A DNA stretch of 18,838 bases from Acidobacteriota bacterium (GCA_003131985.1 PKWH01000030.1:1-18838), one strand, 5' to 3'. Positions 1 to 7,576 are shown, counted from the stretch's first letter. Translations and numbers: made by a program. The notes: generated from the letters alone by a model not told the origin.

Positions 1-453
1 CTGCCGCTCTCCAGTCGCGGAAAGCGCCAAGCGTACAAACGGCGAACGCTGGATAATGTGACCGGGTGCAACGCGCTCCGATTCGACGGCAATCGTGCCG
101 GGAACAACGCTTTCGTGATTGAAGGTCCTTCGAAGCAATGCGACATGATCAATCCCATTTAGAAGTGGTACGACAGTTACAATCCTGGAACCATTGCGTC
201 GAACTGCCCGTAGCGCTGCGACAAGGTCGTACGCTTTGACAGTTACCCACAGCACGTCAACGGGTTCAAGGAGTATCGCATCGGTTCGGACCGGTGCCTG
301 GAAGTTCCCGAACGGTCCTTCGAGTCGAATGTAAGGGGGATGCTGTGCTAGGGTTTCCGGGCGCAGGAGCAGAGTAACCTGGTCACCCTGGTGAGCCAAC
401 GACGCTCCGATTAAGCCTCCAATTCCACCGGCACCCAGGATGGCATGTCTCAC
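1..453 (-). CDS. PanE/ApbA-like 2-dehydropantoate 2-reductase, N-terminal part
   Basis: An uninterrupted reading frame of 151 codons runs off the left edge of the window. It begins with a nucleotide-binding fold, MRHAILGAGGIGG, in which G7-A-G9-G-I-G12 is the dinucleotide-binding glycine motif. VTVKAYD contains Lys73 and PLLNGID contains Asn99, at the positions of Lys72 and Asn98 of E. coli ketopantoate reductase. The catalytic Lys and Glu of the C-terminal domain lie outside the window. The family reduces ketopantoate with NADPH in pantothenate and CoA synthesis, but many members are paralogues with other 2-keto acid substrates, so the substrate is not certain. The only reasonable start is the GTG at 453: an in-frame TAA lies eight codons upstream, and this start puts the glycine motif at the usual distance from the N terminus. 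No strong ribosome binding site is visible. It lies 64 bases downstream of the OsmC-like selenoprotein gene on the same strand and may be the last gene of that operon. Confidence 0.82.
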   Translation of the reverse strand, partial: MRHAILGAGGIGGLIGASLAHQGDQVTLLLRPETLAQHPPYIRLEGPFGNFQAPVRTDAILLEPVDVLWVTVKAYDLVAALRAVRRNGSRIVTVVPLLNGIDHVALLRRTFNHESVVPGTIAVESERVAPGHIIQRSPFVRLALSATGERQ

Positions 454-517
454 GCCGCGCCACCCGGAGACGATTTATCGTGTGAATCTACTGCTTCCTT
501 TTCAGCCATGAGCGCCC

Positions 518-1003
518 TCACACCTCGGCTGTCGGAGCTACCAGCTCGAAAGAAGACGTGAGTTGGATGGTCTTGTGCAATGTCCGATAAAGCGGGCACC
601 TCATCGCGTAAATGCCATGCACGCGCTCTACCGTCCCCCTGGTTTCTTCCGGAGCTGCCAGGGTCATTGCCACATGAATTCGCCGGATTACCAACACGCC
701 CTCCTCTGTTTCTACTTCGCCTGTTACATCTGCAGTCAGCCGTCCATTGCTTGCATCGATGTGGCGCGCTTCCAGCGCACCTCCGAATGTGCCCATCATT
801 CAACCGGCGGTTGCACAAATCACGTAGTCGATCGTGGATGAATGTGACTCCGTCAGCTTCGCCGGATCAACCTTATAGTGCTCGGCAATCGCCCCGTGCA
901 CGCTGAAGATAACGGGCTGGGACTCTCCGGGCAGGTGTGCGATGCGAAGCGGTCCCGCCTTTCGTTCAATACTTGACTTCGAAACATAGACAACGTCGCT
1001 CAT
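518..1003 (-). CDS. OsmC/Ohr-family selenoprotein (in-frame UGA = Sec68)
   Basis: Read through one UGA at 800-802, this frame gives a 161-residue OsmC-like protein. Seen directly: 67 codons ending in DYVICATAG, then TGA, then 93 codons beginning MMGTFGGALEAR, all in the same frame. In this family the position after ATAG/ALAG is the peroxide-reactive cysteine, and the UGA falls exactly there. The partner cysteine is intact as Cys136 in YAMRCPLYR. OsmC/Ohr proteins reduce organic hydroperoxides in the cytoplasm using this residue pair; selenocysteine would be expected to be more reactive. The start ATG at 1003 is preceded by GAGGAAACC, a good ribosome binding site, and nothing comparable precedes the ATG after the UGA, so two separate genes are unlikely. 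A SECIS-like hairpin follows the UGA. The gene lies 51 bases after the redoxin gene, which carries the same kind of UGA. A nonsense pseudogene is the alternative, but intact sequence on both sides and the exact placement argue against it. Confidence 0.88.
763..802 (-). promoter_or_regulatory. Candidate bacterial SECIS element in the OsmC-like gene
   Basis: Counting the UGA (802-800) as bases 1-3, bases 22-28 (GGUGCGC, 781-775) pair with bases 34-40 (GCGCGCC, 769-763). They form a 7-bp stem with one G-U pair around the loop UGGAA (774-770). The loop begins 25 bases after the UGA. Bacterial SECIS elements are hairpins directly downstream of the UGA, usually with the apical loop about 16-37 bases away and a G among the first two loop bases. 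This hairpin meets both criteria. It lies inside the coding frame, as is normal in bacteria. The structure was found by eye, with no folding energy calculated. Confidence 0.72.
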
Positions 1004-1054
1004 GGTTTCCTCATCCGAGACTCACTGATTGTTTTCCTTCCATAGTTCTAGCAG

Positions 1055-2125
1055 CTACTGATGCCGAATGGCGTCTGGAGATCGCTTAAGATCCAGAGGA
1101 AAAACCTTCAAACTCCACATGACTGGCACGGATGTAGGCGGATAGCACACCGTCTTGTCGCAAGCCTGATAATTCAACTCCCCGCGGATCGAGATCGTCT
1201 TACCTGAGGAAATCAGCGAGCGAGCAATATCGGAAGTTGGGGAGAAGTTGACGGTGACATCCTGAACGATACGGAACTTCCCCTCAAAGACCGGGACGTG
1301 TTCCTGAATGGCTTCCAGATAGATATCCTTCGAGCTCGGGTATATCACCGGCGCGAGTTCGATCCCCGAGGTCTCCTTCACTGCGAGCTGAATCGGTTTA
1401 TACCCTTGCACTTCGGGAGAATAAACGTGGGTGCCCGGGGGAAGTTCTATTTCGGCAATCAAGCTTACCCGGCTACCGGGTACGACGTCGCGATCCGACT
1501 GCTCGAGCGTAAGCTGAAGATGGGGCGCTTCGATATTGTGGCTCACTTCCTCGGTCAGTTCGGGGAAAAGCTTCCCAATCACATTGTTCGGCGTGAATCG
1601 GTCGACATCCTTCACTTCGAAATATTTTTCACGAATGACGCCGCCCGAGTCGATATAGAAAAACCCGGGGTGTGCCATCCCTTTGTTCTTCCCAGTCGCT
1701 TCTGCGTTTAGGACGTTAAAGCTGCCAATAATCTTGGAATCAGGGTCGCCCAGCAGCGGAAACTCAATTTTGTGCCGCTCAGAGAAGTCCTTGAGGATCG
1801 CCGGACTATCGTAGCTGATGGCAGCGACCTTGATTCCATGCTTTTCGAACCTTTGTTTGGCACTTTGCAGCTGCACGAGCTGCGCTTTGCAGAACGGTCA
1901 CCAATCGGCAGAGCGGAAGAAAAGAAGGACCGTGCCACTCGACCCCCTCAGCGTCGCGAGTGATTGGTCATGACCAAACTGATCGCGAGAAACGAAGGCC
2001 GGTGCCTTATTTCCCACTTGCAGTCCGATCGACGGCGAGTCTGCCTGCTTGCTTGATGAGTTTTCTTGCATACTCGCTAGTGCAAAGATGGCGATTGACA
2101 ATCCAACCATGACTCCGTATTTCAT
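1055..2125 (-). CDS. Secreted redoxin / DsbD-alpha-like fusion selenoprotein (Sec76, UxxC motif)
   Basis: Read through one UGA (1898-1900), the frame gives 356 residues. Residues 1-20 (MKYGVMVGLSIAIFALASMQ) are a signal peptide or anchor. Residues about 34-190 are an AhpC/TSA-type thioredoxin fold: VLLFFRSADW, then UGA, then PFCKAQL. The redox motif is thus Sec76-Pro-Phe-Cys79, where relatives have CxxC. The C-terminal half, about 200-340, resembles the N-terminal (alpha) domain of DsbD, with ELNYQ followed by Cys322-DKTV-Cys327-YPP, the typical cysteine pair and YPP motif. The protein therefore joins a reactive thioredoxin-like centre to a DsbD-alpha-like electron relay, most likely in the periplasm. 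The start ATG at 2125 has GAGGGGAG just upstream. The frame continues at once after the UGA through CCG TTC TGC, so splitting it would separate the two halves of the active site. It lies 69 bases after the DUF1223 gene. The exact substrate is unknown. Confidence 0.9.
1867..1900 (-). promoter_or_regulatory. Candidate bacterial SECIS element in the redoxin gene
   Basis: Counting the UGA (1900-1898) as bases 1-3, bases 18-23 (GCAGCU, 1883-1878) pair perfectly with bases 29-34 (AGCUGC, 1872-1867) around the loop CGUGC (1877-1873). The loop begins 20 bases after the UGA and has G at its second position followed by U, as in the GU of the E. coli fdhF SECIS loop. Distance, stem length and loop size agree with the bacterial SECIS consensus. 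The GTG inside this loop (1876-1874) is in frame and is where an automatic caller would wrongly start a shortened protein. The structure was found by eye. Confidence 0.7.
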
Positions 2126-2194
2126 TCGCTCCCCTCGGATTCAGTCACCTCAATGCAATATGCGACTGGACGCTAAACACAACGCGCTACCAGT

Positions 2195-3010
2195 CTAATT
2201 CGAAAGCCGGGCCCATCCCGCCCCTAGCACCCTGCCGACCGGCGCTTCTTGCACGATAGCGACAAACCTTACGTTGCCGCTATTTTCACGATTAACATGG
2301 ATCCTAACATCTTGAGAAAATTCCCCGGACCGGTTCACCGTTCCGACTGGGGTGAGGCTCCGCAAAACCGCAATGTGTTTCAGATTTCTTCCGGCGTTCT
2401 CTCCGCGGCTCACGTGTGACTCGTCACTTTCATCGGCCGTTGCTATCAACACTTCCGCAGACCCTGCAGCAACGGAAGAAGGCAACTGACCGGCGTCAAC
2501 GTGCAGACTGACTACGTTGCCGGACTCCAAATGAATCGAAGAGATCTTGACCGGTATCTTTTCAGCTTTCGTTGCGTTTTCAATTGCTCGAATCGCCCCT
2601 CTCTCGTCGCTACCCACGAATTCAAAGCGTCCGTCAATCACCATCTGAGGCGTATAAACACTGCCAAGACCAAATTTCCCCGCATAAGCGCCTTGTCGTT
2701 CGCTATATTCATGAGAGGAGTAGGGATCCTTCCACCCGATATCGTTCCAATAGTCCACGTGTTCACTCAGAACGATCAGCTCGGCGCCGCTTACGGGCTG
2801 GGATCGGTCTAATCTTTCCAGCAGAGAATCAGCAGGAGGGCAGTCGGAACACCCCTCGGAGGTAAACAATTCCACAAGCACAGGAGTACGTTGCGCATCG
2901 TCGTTAGCAGGGCGTGTGCCCCCGTCCATGGCCTCCAGCCGCCGAAACAACAACACCCCTAGAACAGCCACCGAAACCATGCCAATAAACACGAGCCTGA
3001 CGCGAAACAT
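2195..3010 (-). CDS. DUF1223 thioredoxin-like protein, exported
   Basis: The 271-residue product has an N-terminal hydrophobic segment (MFRVRLVFIGMVSVAVLGVLLF), so it is probably secreted or anchored with the rest outside the cytoplasm. Next comes the DUF1223 signature: VELFTSEGCSDCPPADSLL with a Cys-Ser-Asp-Cys pair, then EHVDYWNDIGWKDPYSS and YTPQMVIDGRFEFVG. DUF1223 proteins have a thioredoxin-like fold, but their reaction is not established. Unlike its two downstream neighbours, both active-site cysteines are encoded by ordinary cysteine codons. I chose the ATG at 3010 because GAGAGG lies seven bases upstream and it puts the signal segment at the N terminus. An ATG at 3049 would add 13 residues. 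It is the first gene of the minus-strand redox group and is probably co-transcribed with the redoxin gene. Confidence 0.87.
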   Translation of the reverse strand: MFRVRLVFIGMVSVAVLGVLLFRRLEAMDGGTRPANDDAQRTPVLVELFTSEGCSDCPPADSLLERLDRSQPVSGAELIVLSEHVDYWNDIGWKDPYSSHEYSERQGAYAGKFGLGSVYTPQMVIDGRFEFVGSDERGAIRAIENATKAEKIPVKISSIHLESGNVVSLHVDAGQLPSSVAAGSAEVLIATADESDESHVSRGENAGRNLKHIAVLRSLTPVGTVNRSGEFSQDVRIHVNRENSGNVRFVAIVQEAPVGRVLGAGWARLSN

Positions 3011-3805
3011 GCCAATCCTCTCTTCCCAACGAAGACAAAACTCAGCCAATCATTCGTATGATTCAGCATTAGGGATAAAGTTTCGTCCCTTTATGTGTCC
3101 TGACGCGTTCACCGGCGAGCAGTGGTTGGGCAGCAGAGCGCTAGACGTCTCGTGGATATCCTCATCACAGGTTCGCGGCCGAGTTTACAGCAGGAGTCGC
3201 CACTTTATTGCGGTCGAGGGTGCCGAGAAGGGTGCTGAGATACGCACTACGAATGTTTTAGCTGGCAGGCAAAGTCAGCGGGGAGTCTACCCCAAACGCT
3301 TTCTGAGCTCAACAGCAGATTGAACCAACTGAAAACACTAGCCAATATTTCGGCATTGATCGCCTCCTCGATAAGTGACTCGGTAACCGACCGAAGGGTC
3401 GCGCTGCAGGGCCGACCTAAAATCAATCACTTGCGAAGGCTCTGGCGCTCTAGGGAACCGTTTCTTTGGGCCGGCCAAGCTCACGAATCATCGTGGAAAT
3501 TCGGATTTCTCCAATGCACCAAAATTTGCGTCCACTTATGTCAAAACGCTCCACGACGATTCCTGAACGACTCTTGAACCACCCACGCGGATAGTGCACA
3601 GCGATCGGCCAGGCTGGAGACGCGGGTTGGCGATTTATCGCGAACTGAACTGGAGTGGCAGGTTCTGATCCCCGGATTCCCGGCTATCCGCACACGACGC
3701 TGTTCTTCGTTCGCGGAAACAAATCGTCCGAAAACCATGGAAGTTGCGAACATTCCGGGTCATTCGAATCATTACCTGTTGTTTTCCAAAAGGTAGTATG
3801 ACACG
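3011..3805. other. Intergenic region between divergent redox operon and PadR/permease pair
   Basis: About 0.8 kb separates two divergently transcribed units and must contain both promoters. I see no frame with recognisable protein similarity. The short open frames here are basic or serine-rich and lack a convincing start. An imperfect ATAAAG...CTTTAT inverted arrangement with an 8-base spacer lies near 3074-3093, about 65-85 bases upstream of the DUF1223 start, and could be an operator. An imperfect tandem of GGTGCCGAGAAG and GGTGCTGAGATA lies near 3218-3241. Neither can be assigned. Confidence 0.5.
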
Positions 3806-4186
3806 ATGACTCCTGTGGGAAACCCAAAGAGCGACTCTATGACTGAAAAAGCGGATGTTCTGCAGGGAACGCTGGCGCTGATGGCCCTCAAGACGCTCGA
3901 TGTGCTCGGTCCACTGCATGGCTATGGGATCGCGCGGCGGATCGAGCAGATCAGCGGGGATCTGCTGGCCGTGAACCAAGGCACTTTGTATCCCGTCCTG
4001 CTGAAGCTGGAGCAGGAGGGCGCGATTTCGTCCGAGTGGGGCGCCTCGGAAAACAACCGCCGGGCGCGTTTCTATCGCCTGACACGGTCGGGACGAAAGC
4101 TGCTCGAGACCGAGACCCGGGACTGGGAGCAAACGGCGGCGATCATCGCACGATTCTTCGCGGCGAAGGCGGAGGACTTGACATGA
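3806..4186 (+). CDS. PadR-family transcriptional regulator
   Basis: The 126-residue protein shows the PadR winged-helix pattern. From about residue 15 it reads KADVLQGTLALMALKTLD, then GPLHGYGIARRIEQIS, then the recognition-helix region NQGTLYPVLLKLEQEGAISSEW, and a wing with RARFYRLTRSGRKLLE. PadR proteins are usually local repressors. The gene overlaps the downstream permease gene by four bases (ATGA), so the two are translationally coupled. That is the usual arrangement for PadR with orphan permeases in Acidobacteriota, and the regulator probably controls its own pair. ATG 3806 has AAAGGTAG upstream. ATG 3839 (MTEKADVLQ) gives the more typical PadR N terminus but lacks a good ribosome binding site, so the start is uncertain by 11 residues. 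The ligand cannot be read from the sequence. Confidence 0.9.
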   Translation: MTPVGNPKSDSMTEKADVLQGTLALMALKTLDVLGPLHGYGIARRIEQISGDLLAVNQGTLYPVLLKLEQEGAISSEWGASENNRRARFYRLTRSGRKLLETETRDWEQTAAIIARFFAAKAEDLT

Positions 4187-6897
4187 GATTCCTGAGAAGG
4201 TTTCTGGCGCGGCTCAAGAACTTTGCCACCGGGCGGCGAGACGACAAACGGCTGCGGGAAGAGATGGAGGAGCATCTGGCGCGGCAGACGGAGGAGAATC
4301 TCCGCGCGGGGATGAATGTGGAGGAGGCACGGCGGCAGGCCGTGATGAAGTTCGGAGGGGTGGGGACAGTGAGAGAGGATTACCATGCAGAGCAGGGGCT
4401 GCCGTTTTTTGAAAACCTGTTGCAGGACTCGCGCTTCGCGATACGCATGCTGGCCAAGTCGCCGGGGTTTACGGCTATCGCGGTTCTGACGATGGCCCTG
4501 GGGATCGGCGCGACCACGGCGATTTTCAGCCTGGTCGATGCCACGCTGCTGCATCCGCTGCCTTATCCGCACCCGGAGGAACTGGTAAGCATTGAGGACG
4601 ATCTGCCTGGTCCAGGCGCTACCGACGCGGGCATCTCGATTCCGGAGTTTAAAGATCTGCAGCGTTCGGGAATTTTTCAGTATGTTGTGCTGGAGATTTT
4701 CGGGTCGGCGAACCTCACGGGTGTATCGCAGCCATCGCGGATGCAGTATGAGGGGGTGTCGCCGGCGTATTTTGCGATGCTGGGGGTGAAACCGGAGCTG
4801 GGGCAGACGTTCGATCCTCAGGATCAAACGCCGGGGTTCACGCTGGATGTGGTGATCAGTGACGGGTTGTGGAAGCGGGCTTTCGGGAGCGATCCGCACA
4901 TTGTGGGAAGAAGTCTGCGCGGGGACAACGATTTGTATCGGGTGATCGGGGTGATGCCGCCGGGTTTTCGCGACCCGGGGCGAACCGTGGGCGAGAGGAA
5001 TACGGAACAGTGGGCGGCGTTGGGTTTTTCGGATAATCCGGCTCAGGCCCCGAACCGCAGTGTGCGGTTGCCCCTGGAAACGGTCGGGCGCCTGAAGCCG
5101 GGGCTGACGGTTGCAGCGGCGCAGAGCCAGCTCGACGCGTTGGTTGCTGCGTTGCGGGAGCAATTTCCGGACGCTTATCCGGCCGACAGCAAGTGGACGG
5201 TGCGGTTGGTGCCTCTGAAGGAAAACCTGGTGGGCAACGTCCGGCAGTCGCTGATCCTGCTGTTGGGCGCAGTGGCGCTGGTGCTAGTGATCGGCTGCGT
5301 GAATGTAGCGAATCTGCTGCTGGCGCGGGCCAGCGCGCGATCACGGGAGATGGCGGTGCGCCAGGCGCTGGGAGCGGCACGCAAGCGGCTGGCGCGGCAA
5401 TTGCTGACGGAGAGCCTGCTGCTTTCGCTGCTGGGAGGAGTGGCGGGGTTGGTGATTCTGTTCTGCATGAAGGGATTCTTGCTGCGGCTGATTCCGGAGA
5501 GCCTGCCTCGACTGAACGACCTGTCGATCAACTGGACCGTGCTGCTGATCGCGCTGGCGGCTTCGATCGCAGCCGGGGTAATTTTCGGGCTGGCGCCCGC
5601 GAAGCAGGCAGTGCGGTTGAATCTGGCAAATACGCTGAGGGTAGAGGGGCGTGGGTCGAAGGGTTCCACGGAGCAGACGCGGACGCGGCGCGTGCTGGTG
5701 GTGACGGAGTTTGCGCTGTCGCTGGTGCTGATGGTGGCCGCGGGCCTGCTGCTGCGCAGTTTTTGGGATTTGTACAAGGCGCCGCTGGGATTCAATCCGC
5801 AGCATGTGATGTCGGTTCAGTTGTGGCTGCCGAGCCCCAACGATCCGAAGACGGACATTTATGGAACGGCCGCTCAGGAGGCAGTGTTTGCGCGCGAATT
5901 GCTGCGGCGCAGCCGGTTGCTGCCGGGAGTGCAGGAAGCGGCGCTGGGAGCGGAGCCGTCGATTCCGCTGCGCCACGACGGCAACCGGAGCGCGCTGATC
6001 GTGGAAGGACGCCAGACACAGAGCAAGCAGACTCCCTTGGTGGAGCGGTCGCAAGTTACGCCGGAATATTTTCATTTGCTGGAGATTCCGGTGCTGCGGG
6101 GCCGTCTGTTCAACGACGGCGACGACGAGAATGCGCCGCAGGTCGCCGTGATCAACCAGGCGATGGCGGAGACTTACTGGCGGGGCGAGGATCCGCTTGG
6201 GAAGCGGCTGAAGCTTGGCAATGGGAGGCCTGGGGTTGGCCAACGTGCGAGCAAGACCTGGATCACGATCGTGGGGGTGATCGCGGATGCTCGAACCGAG
6301 TCGCTGGCGAACGCGAGCGTTCCGCAAATCTATCTGAGCTTGTACCAGGAGACGCCCAAGGAGCTGGCCATCTTTCTGCGTGGAGACCTGAATGCGAGTG
6401 CGATACCGGAAGAGGTGCGCGCGATGGTGCAGTCCGTAAACCCCGAGCTACCGGTTTACGGGGCGCAGACGCTGAACGATGCGGTGACGGCGTCGCTGGA
6501 GCAGAGACGATTCTCGATGGATATTGTGGCGGCATTCGCGGTAACGGCGTTGCTGCTGGCGGCGCTGGGAATTTACGGAGTGATTTCGTACATCGTGAGC
6601 GAGCGCACGCGGGACATCGGCATTCGCCTGGCGCTGGGGGCGCAGAGGGGGAAGATCATGGGGATGGTTCTGCGCCAGGGACTGGGGCTGGCGACGGCCG
6701 GCGCAGCGCTGGGACTGGTGGGATCGGTGATCGTATCGCACCTGATGGCGGGGCTGCTGTATGGCGTGAGCCCCACGGATCTGCTGACGTTCGCGGGGGT
6801 CACCCTGGTGCTGACCGCGGTGGCACTTGCGGCCTGTTACATCCCCGCGCGGCGGGCAATGCGTGTCGACCCGATGATCGCACTGAGATACGAGTAG
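4183..6897 (+). CDS. Orphan MacB/FtsX-type ABC permease (acidobacterial duplicated permease family)
   Basis: The 904-residue product begins with a charged N-terminal permease-prefix region (LREEMEEHLARQTEENLRAG, then EEARRQAVMKFGG). Next comes the first membrane helix at about 95-120 (SPGFTAIAVLTMALGIGATT) and a MacB-type periplasmic domain. The FtsX helices start near residue 357 (LILLLGAVALVLVIGCVNVANL) with the MAVRQALGAARKRL cytoplasmic loop. A second membrane helix and periplasmic domain start near 500. A final FtsX unit lies near 776-904 with ERTRDIGIRLALGAQ and the C-terminal ARRAMRVDPMIALRYE. Two such units in one chain, about 900 residues, with no ATPase gene beside it, are the marks of the acidobacterial duplicated orphan permeases. 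Its cargo is unknown. The start at ATG 4183 is supported by GGAGG just upstream and the ATGA overlap with padR. The frame is open for 49 more codons upstream, inside padR, but that stretch is a shadow. Confidence 0.93.
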   Translation: MRFLRRFLARLKNFATGRRDDKRLREEMEEHLARQTEENLRAGMNVEEARRQAVMKFGGVGTVREDYHAEQGLPFFENLLQDSRFAIRMLAKSPGFTAIAVLTMALGIGATTAIFSLVDATLLHPLPYPHPEELVSIEDDLPGPGATDAGISIPEFKDLQRSGIFQYVVLEIFGSANLTGVSQPSRMQYEGVSPAYFAMLGVKPELGQTFDPQDQTPGFTLDVVISDGLWKRAFGSDPHIVGRSLRGDNDLYRVIGVMPPGFRDPGRTVGERNTEQWAALGFSDNPAQAPNRSVRLPLETVGRLKPGLTVAAAQSQLDALVAALREQFPDAYPADSKWTVRLVPLKENLVGNVRQSLILLLGAVALVLVIGCVNVANLLLARASARSREMAVRQALGAARKRLARQLLTESLLLSLLGGVAGLVILFCMKGFLLRLIPESLPRLNDLSINWTVLLIALAASIAAGVIFGLAPAKQAVRLNLANTLRVEGRGSKGSTEQTRTRRVLVVTEFALSLVLMVAAGLLLRSFWDLYKAPLGFNPQHVMSVQLWLPSPNDPKTDIYGTAAQEAVFARELLRRSRLLPGVQEAALGAEPSIPLRHDGNRSALIVEGRQTQSKQTPLVERSQVTPEYFHLLEIPVLRGRLFNDGDDENAPQVAVINQAMAETYWRGEDPLGKRLKLGNGRPGVGQRASKTWITIVGVIADARTESLANASVPQIYLSLYQETPKELAIFLRGDLNASAIPEEVRAMVQSVNPELPVYGAQTLNDAVTASLEQRRFSMDIVAAFAVTALLLAALGIYGVISYIVSERTRDIGIRLALGAQRGKIMGMVLRQGLGLATAGAALGLVGSVIVSHLMAGLLYGVSPTDLLTFAGVTLVLTAVALAACYIPARRAMRVDPMIALRYE

Positions 6898-6900
6898 TTT

Positions 6901-7071
6901 TTCGAAGTCTTAAATCCGAAGCTTCCCTCTGTCATTGGAGGTGAAGGTGCGGGAATTGTCGAGGCGATCGGACCGGGAGTCACCAGCGTCAAGGTAGCCG
7001 ATCGCGTTACGATCCCATTTCGAACATGGGCGGATTGGACTCGAAAACTAGCGCCGAACCTAAGAACGTAG
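6901..7071 (+). pseudogene. Remnant of an MDR-family zinc-type dehydrogenase / enoyl reductase
   Basis: Directly after the permease stop, one frame of 57 codons reads PKLPSVIGGEGAG, then IVEAIGPGVTSVKVADRVTI, then TWADWTRKLAPNL, and ends at TAG 7069-7071. This matches the N-terminal part of medium-chain dehydrogenases, the quinone oxidoreductase and mitochondrial-type enoyl reductase branch, where GxEGxG..V..VG.GV...K.GDRV is conserved. There is no start codon, no N-terminal 40 or so residues, and no Rossmann domain. The usual GDRV is ADRV. It is an internal fragment left by a deletion or rearrangement. Confidence 0.68.
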
Positions 7072-7096
7072 CCATCGCAAAGGGGTCACCTATAGA

Positions 7097-7117
7097 CTTC
7101 GGTCCAGCTTCGGTCCA
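7097..7117. repeat. Tandem 10-base direct repeat
   Basis: CTTCGGTCCA occurs twice, separated by a single G. On the minus strand this reads TGGACCGAAG twice. Similar TGGACCG units occur near the 3' end of the recombinase remnant around 7400, so this may be the tail of a second recombinase remnant. The function is unknown. Confidence 0.4.
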
Positions 7118-7193
7118 TTCAAGAGGTTGATTGCATCGCGTGAGTCCGCGTGAGCGACACCAGATGCGGCACTTGTGTGATTTTGCCTGCTTT

Positions 7194-7232
7194 CTTGCAA
7201 AGCAGGTGCTCTCCCATCTGAGCTACACGCCC
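7194..7232 (-). pseudogene. 5' fragment of tRNA-Ala(TGC)
   Basis: On the minus strand the sequence begins GGGCGTG (acceptor arm), TA, then the D arm GCTCAGATGGGAGAGC. It continues with the anticodon stem and loop CCTGC-TTTGCAA-G, with anticodon TGC. After TTTGCAAG the sequence departs from a tRNA. The expected GCAGG is displaced by AAA, and no variable loop, T arm or 3' acceptor strand follows. It is a truncated tRNA, broken at the anticodon loop, a common crossover site for tyrosine recombinases. I read it as one junction of an integrated or decayed element. Confidence 0.7.
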
Positions 7233-7384
7233 CCTGCAACTATATGATTCTAATAGTGAGTCTAATACAATTTCGTGCCAGTGACTACCTGCTCTGTTGG
7301 CAGGTGCTCTCGCAAACTGACCTGCCCACCCATCACGTGCAACCTGCACCGCGTAAGCTACTTGCAACGATTTCCTGAACAGCT

Positions 7385-7576
7385 CTATCTTTGACTGTCG
7401 GTCCACGCGGTCCAAGAACGCATTTTTCCAAAGCAATTAGTCACTTCACGTTTGTGTTCTTCAGCTGGATGCACGTAGCGCATCGTCATTTGTACGCTCA
7501 TGTGTCCGAGCAGGGCAGCGAGCGTTGGCAGATCTACGCCCGCCATAACCGCTCGTGATGCGTATGTGTCCAGGGC
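7385..7576 (-). pseudogene. C-terminal remnant of a tyrosine recombinase (phage integrase family)
   Basis: The frame reads ALDTYASRAVMAGVDLPTLA, then ALLGHMSVQMTMRYVHPAEEH, and ends with WTAWTDSQR and TAG 7385-7387. This is the conserved C terminus of integrases: LLGHxS..MT.RY.H, with the second conserved His (LGH) and the catalytic Tyr (MRYVH). The usual HDLRHTFAS is degraded to ALDTYAS, so the catalytic Arg is missing. A TGA just upstream closes the frame, and the rest of the gene is absent. Its 3' end faces the tRNA-Ala fragment about 150 bases away, which fits an old element end. Confidence 0.78.

Noticed and set aside
518..1003. Two separate genes or a nonsense pseudogene in the OsmC region
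   Set aside because: Both halves stay in one frame without other damage, the UGA sits on the catalytic column, a hairpin follows it, and only the upstream start has a good ribosome binding site.
1055..2125. Two separate genes: a 75-residue secreted peptide and a 273-residue protein starting at GTG 1876
   Set aside because: This would cut a thioredoxin fold in the middle of its active site, and the GTG lies inside the hairpin loop with no ribosome binding site.
4072..6944. Long open frames on both strands across the permease gene (for example 5193-6944 plus, 4072-5163 minus)
   Set aside because: They overlap a complete, recognisable permease and give Gly/Ala/Arg-rich or Pro/Arg-rich translations typical of shadow frames in GC-rich DNA.
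7194..7232. Intact tRNA gene, or selC for selenocysteine
   Set aside because: The anticodon is TGC (alanine), and the T arm and 3' acceptor strand are missing, so it is neither a working tRNA nor tRNA-Sec.
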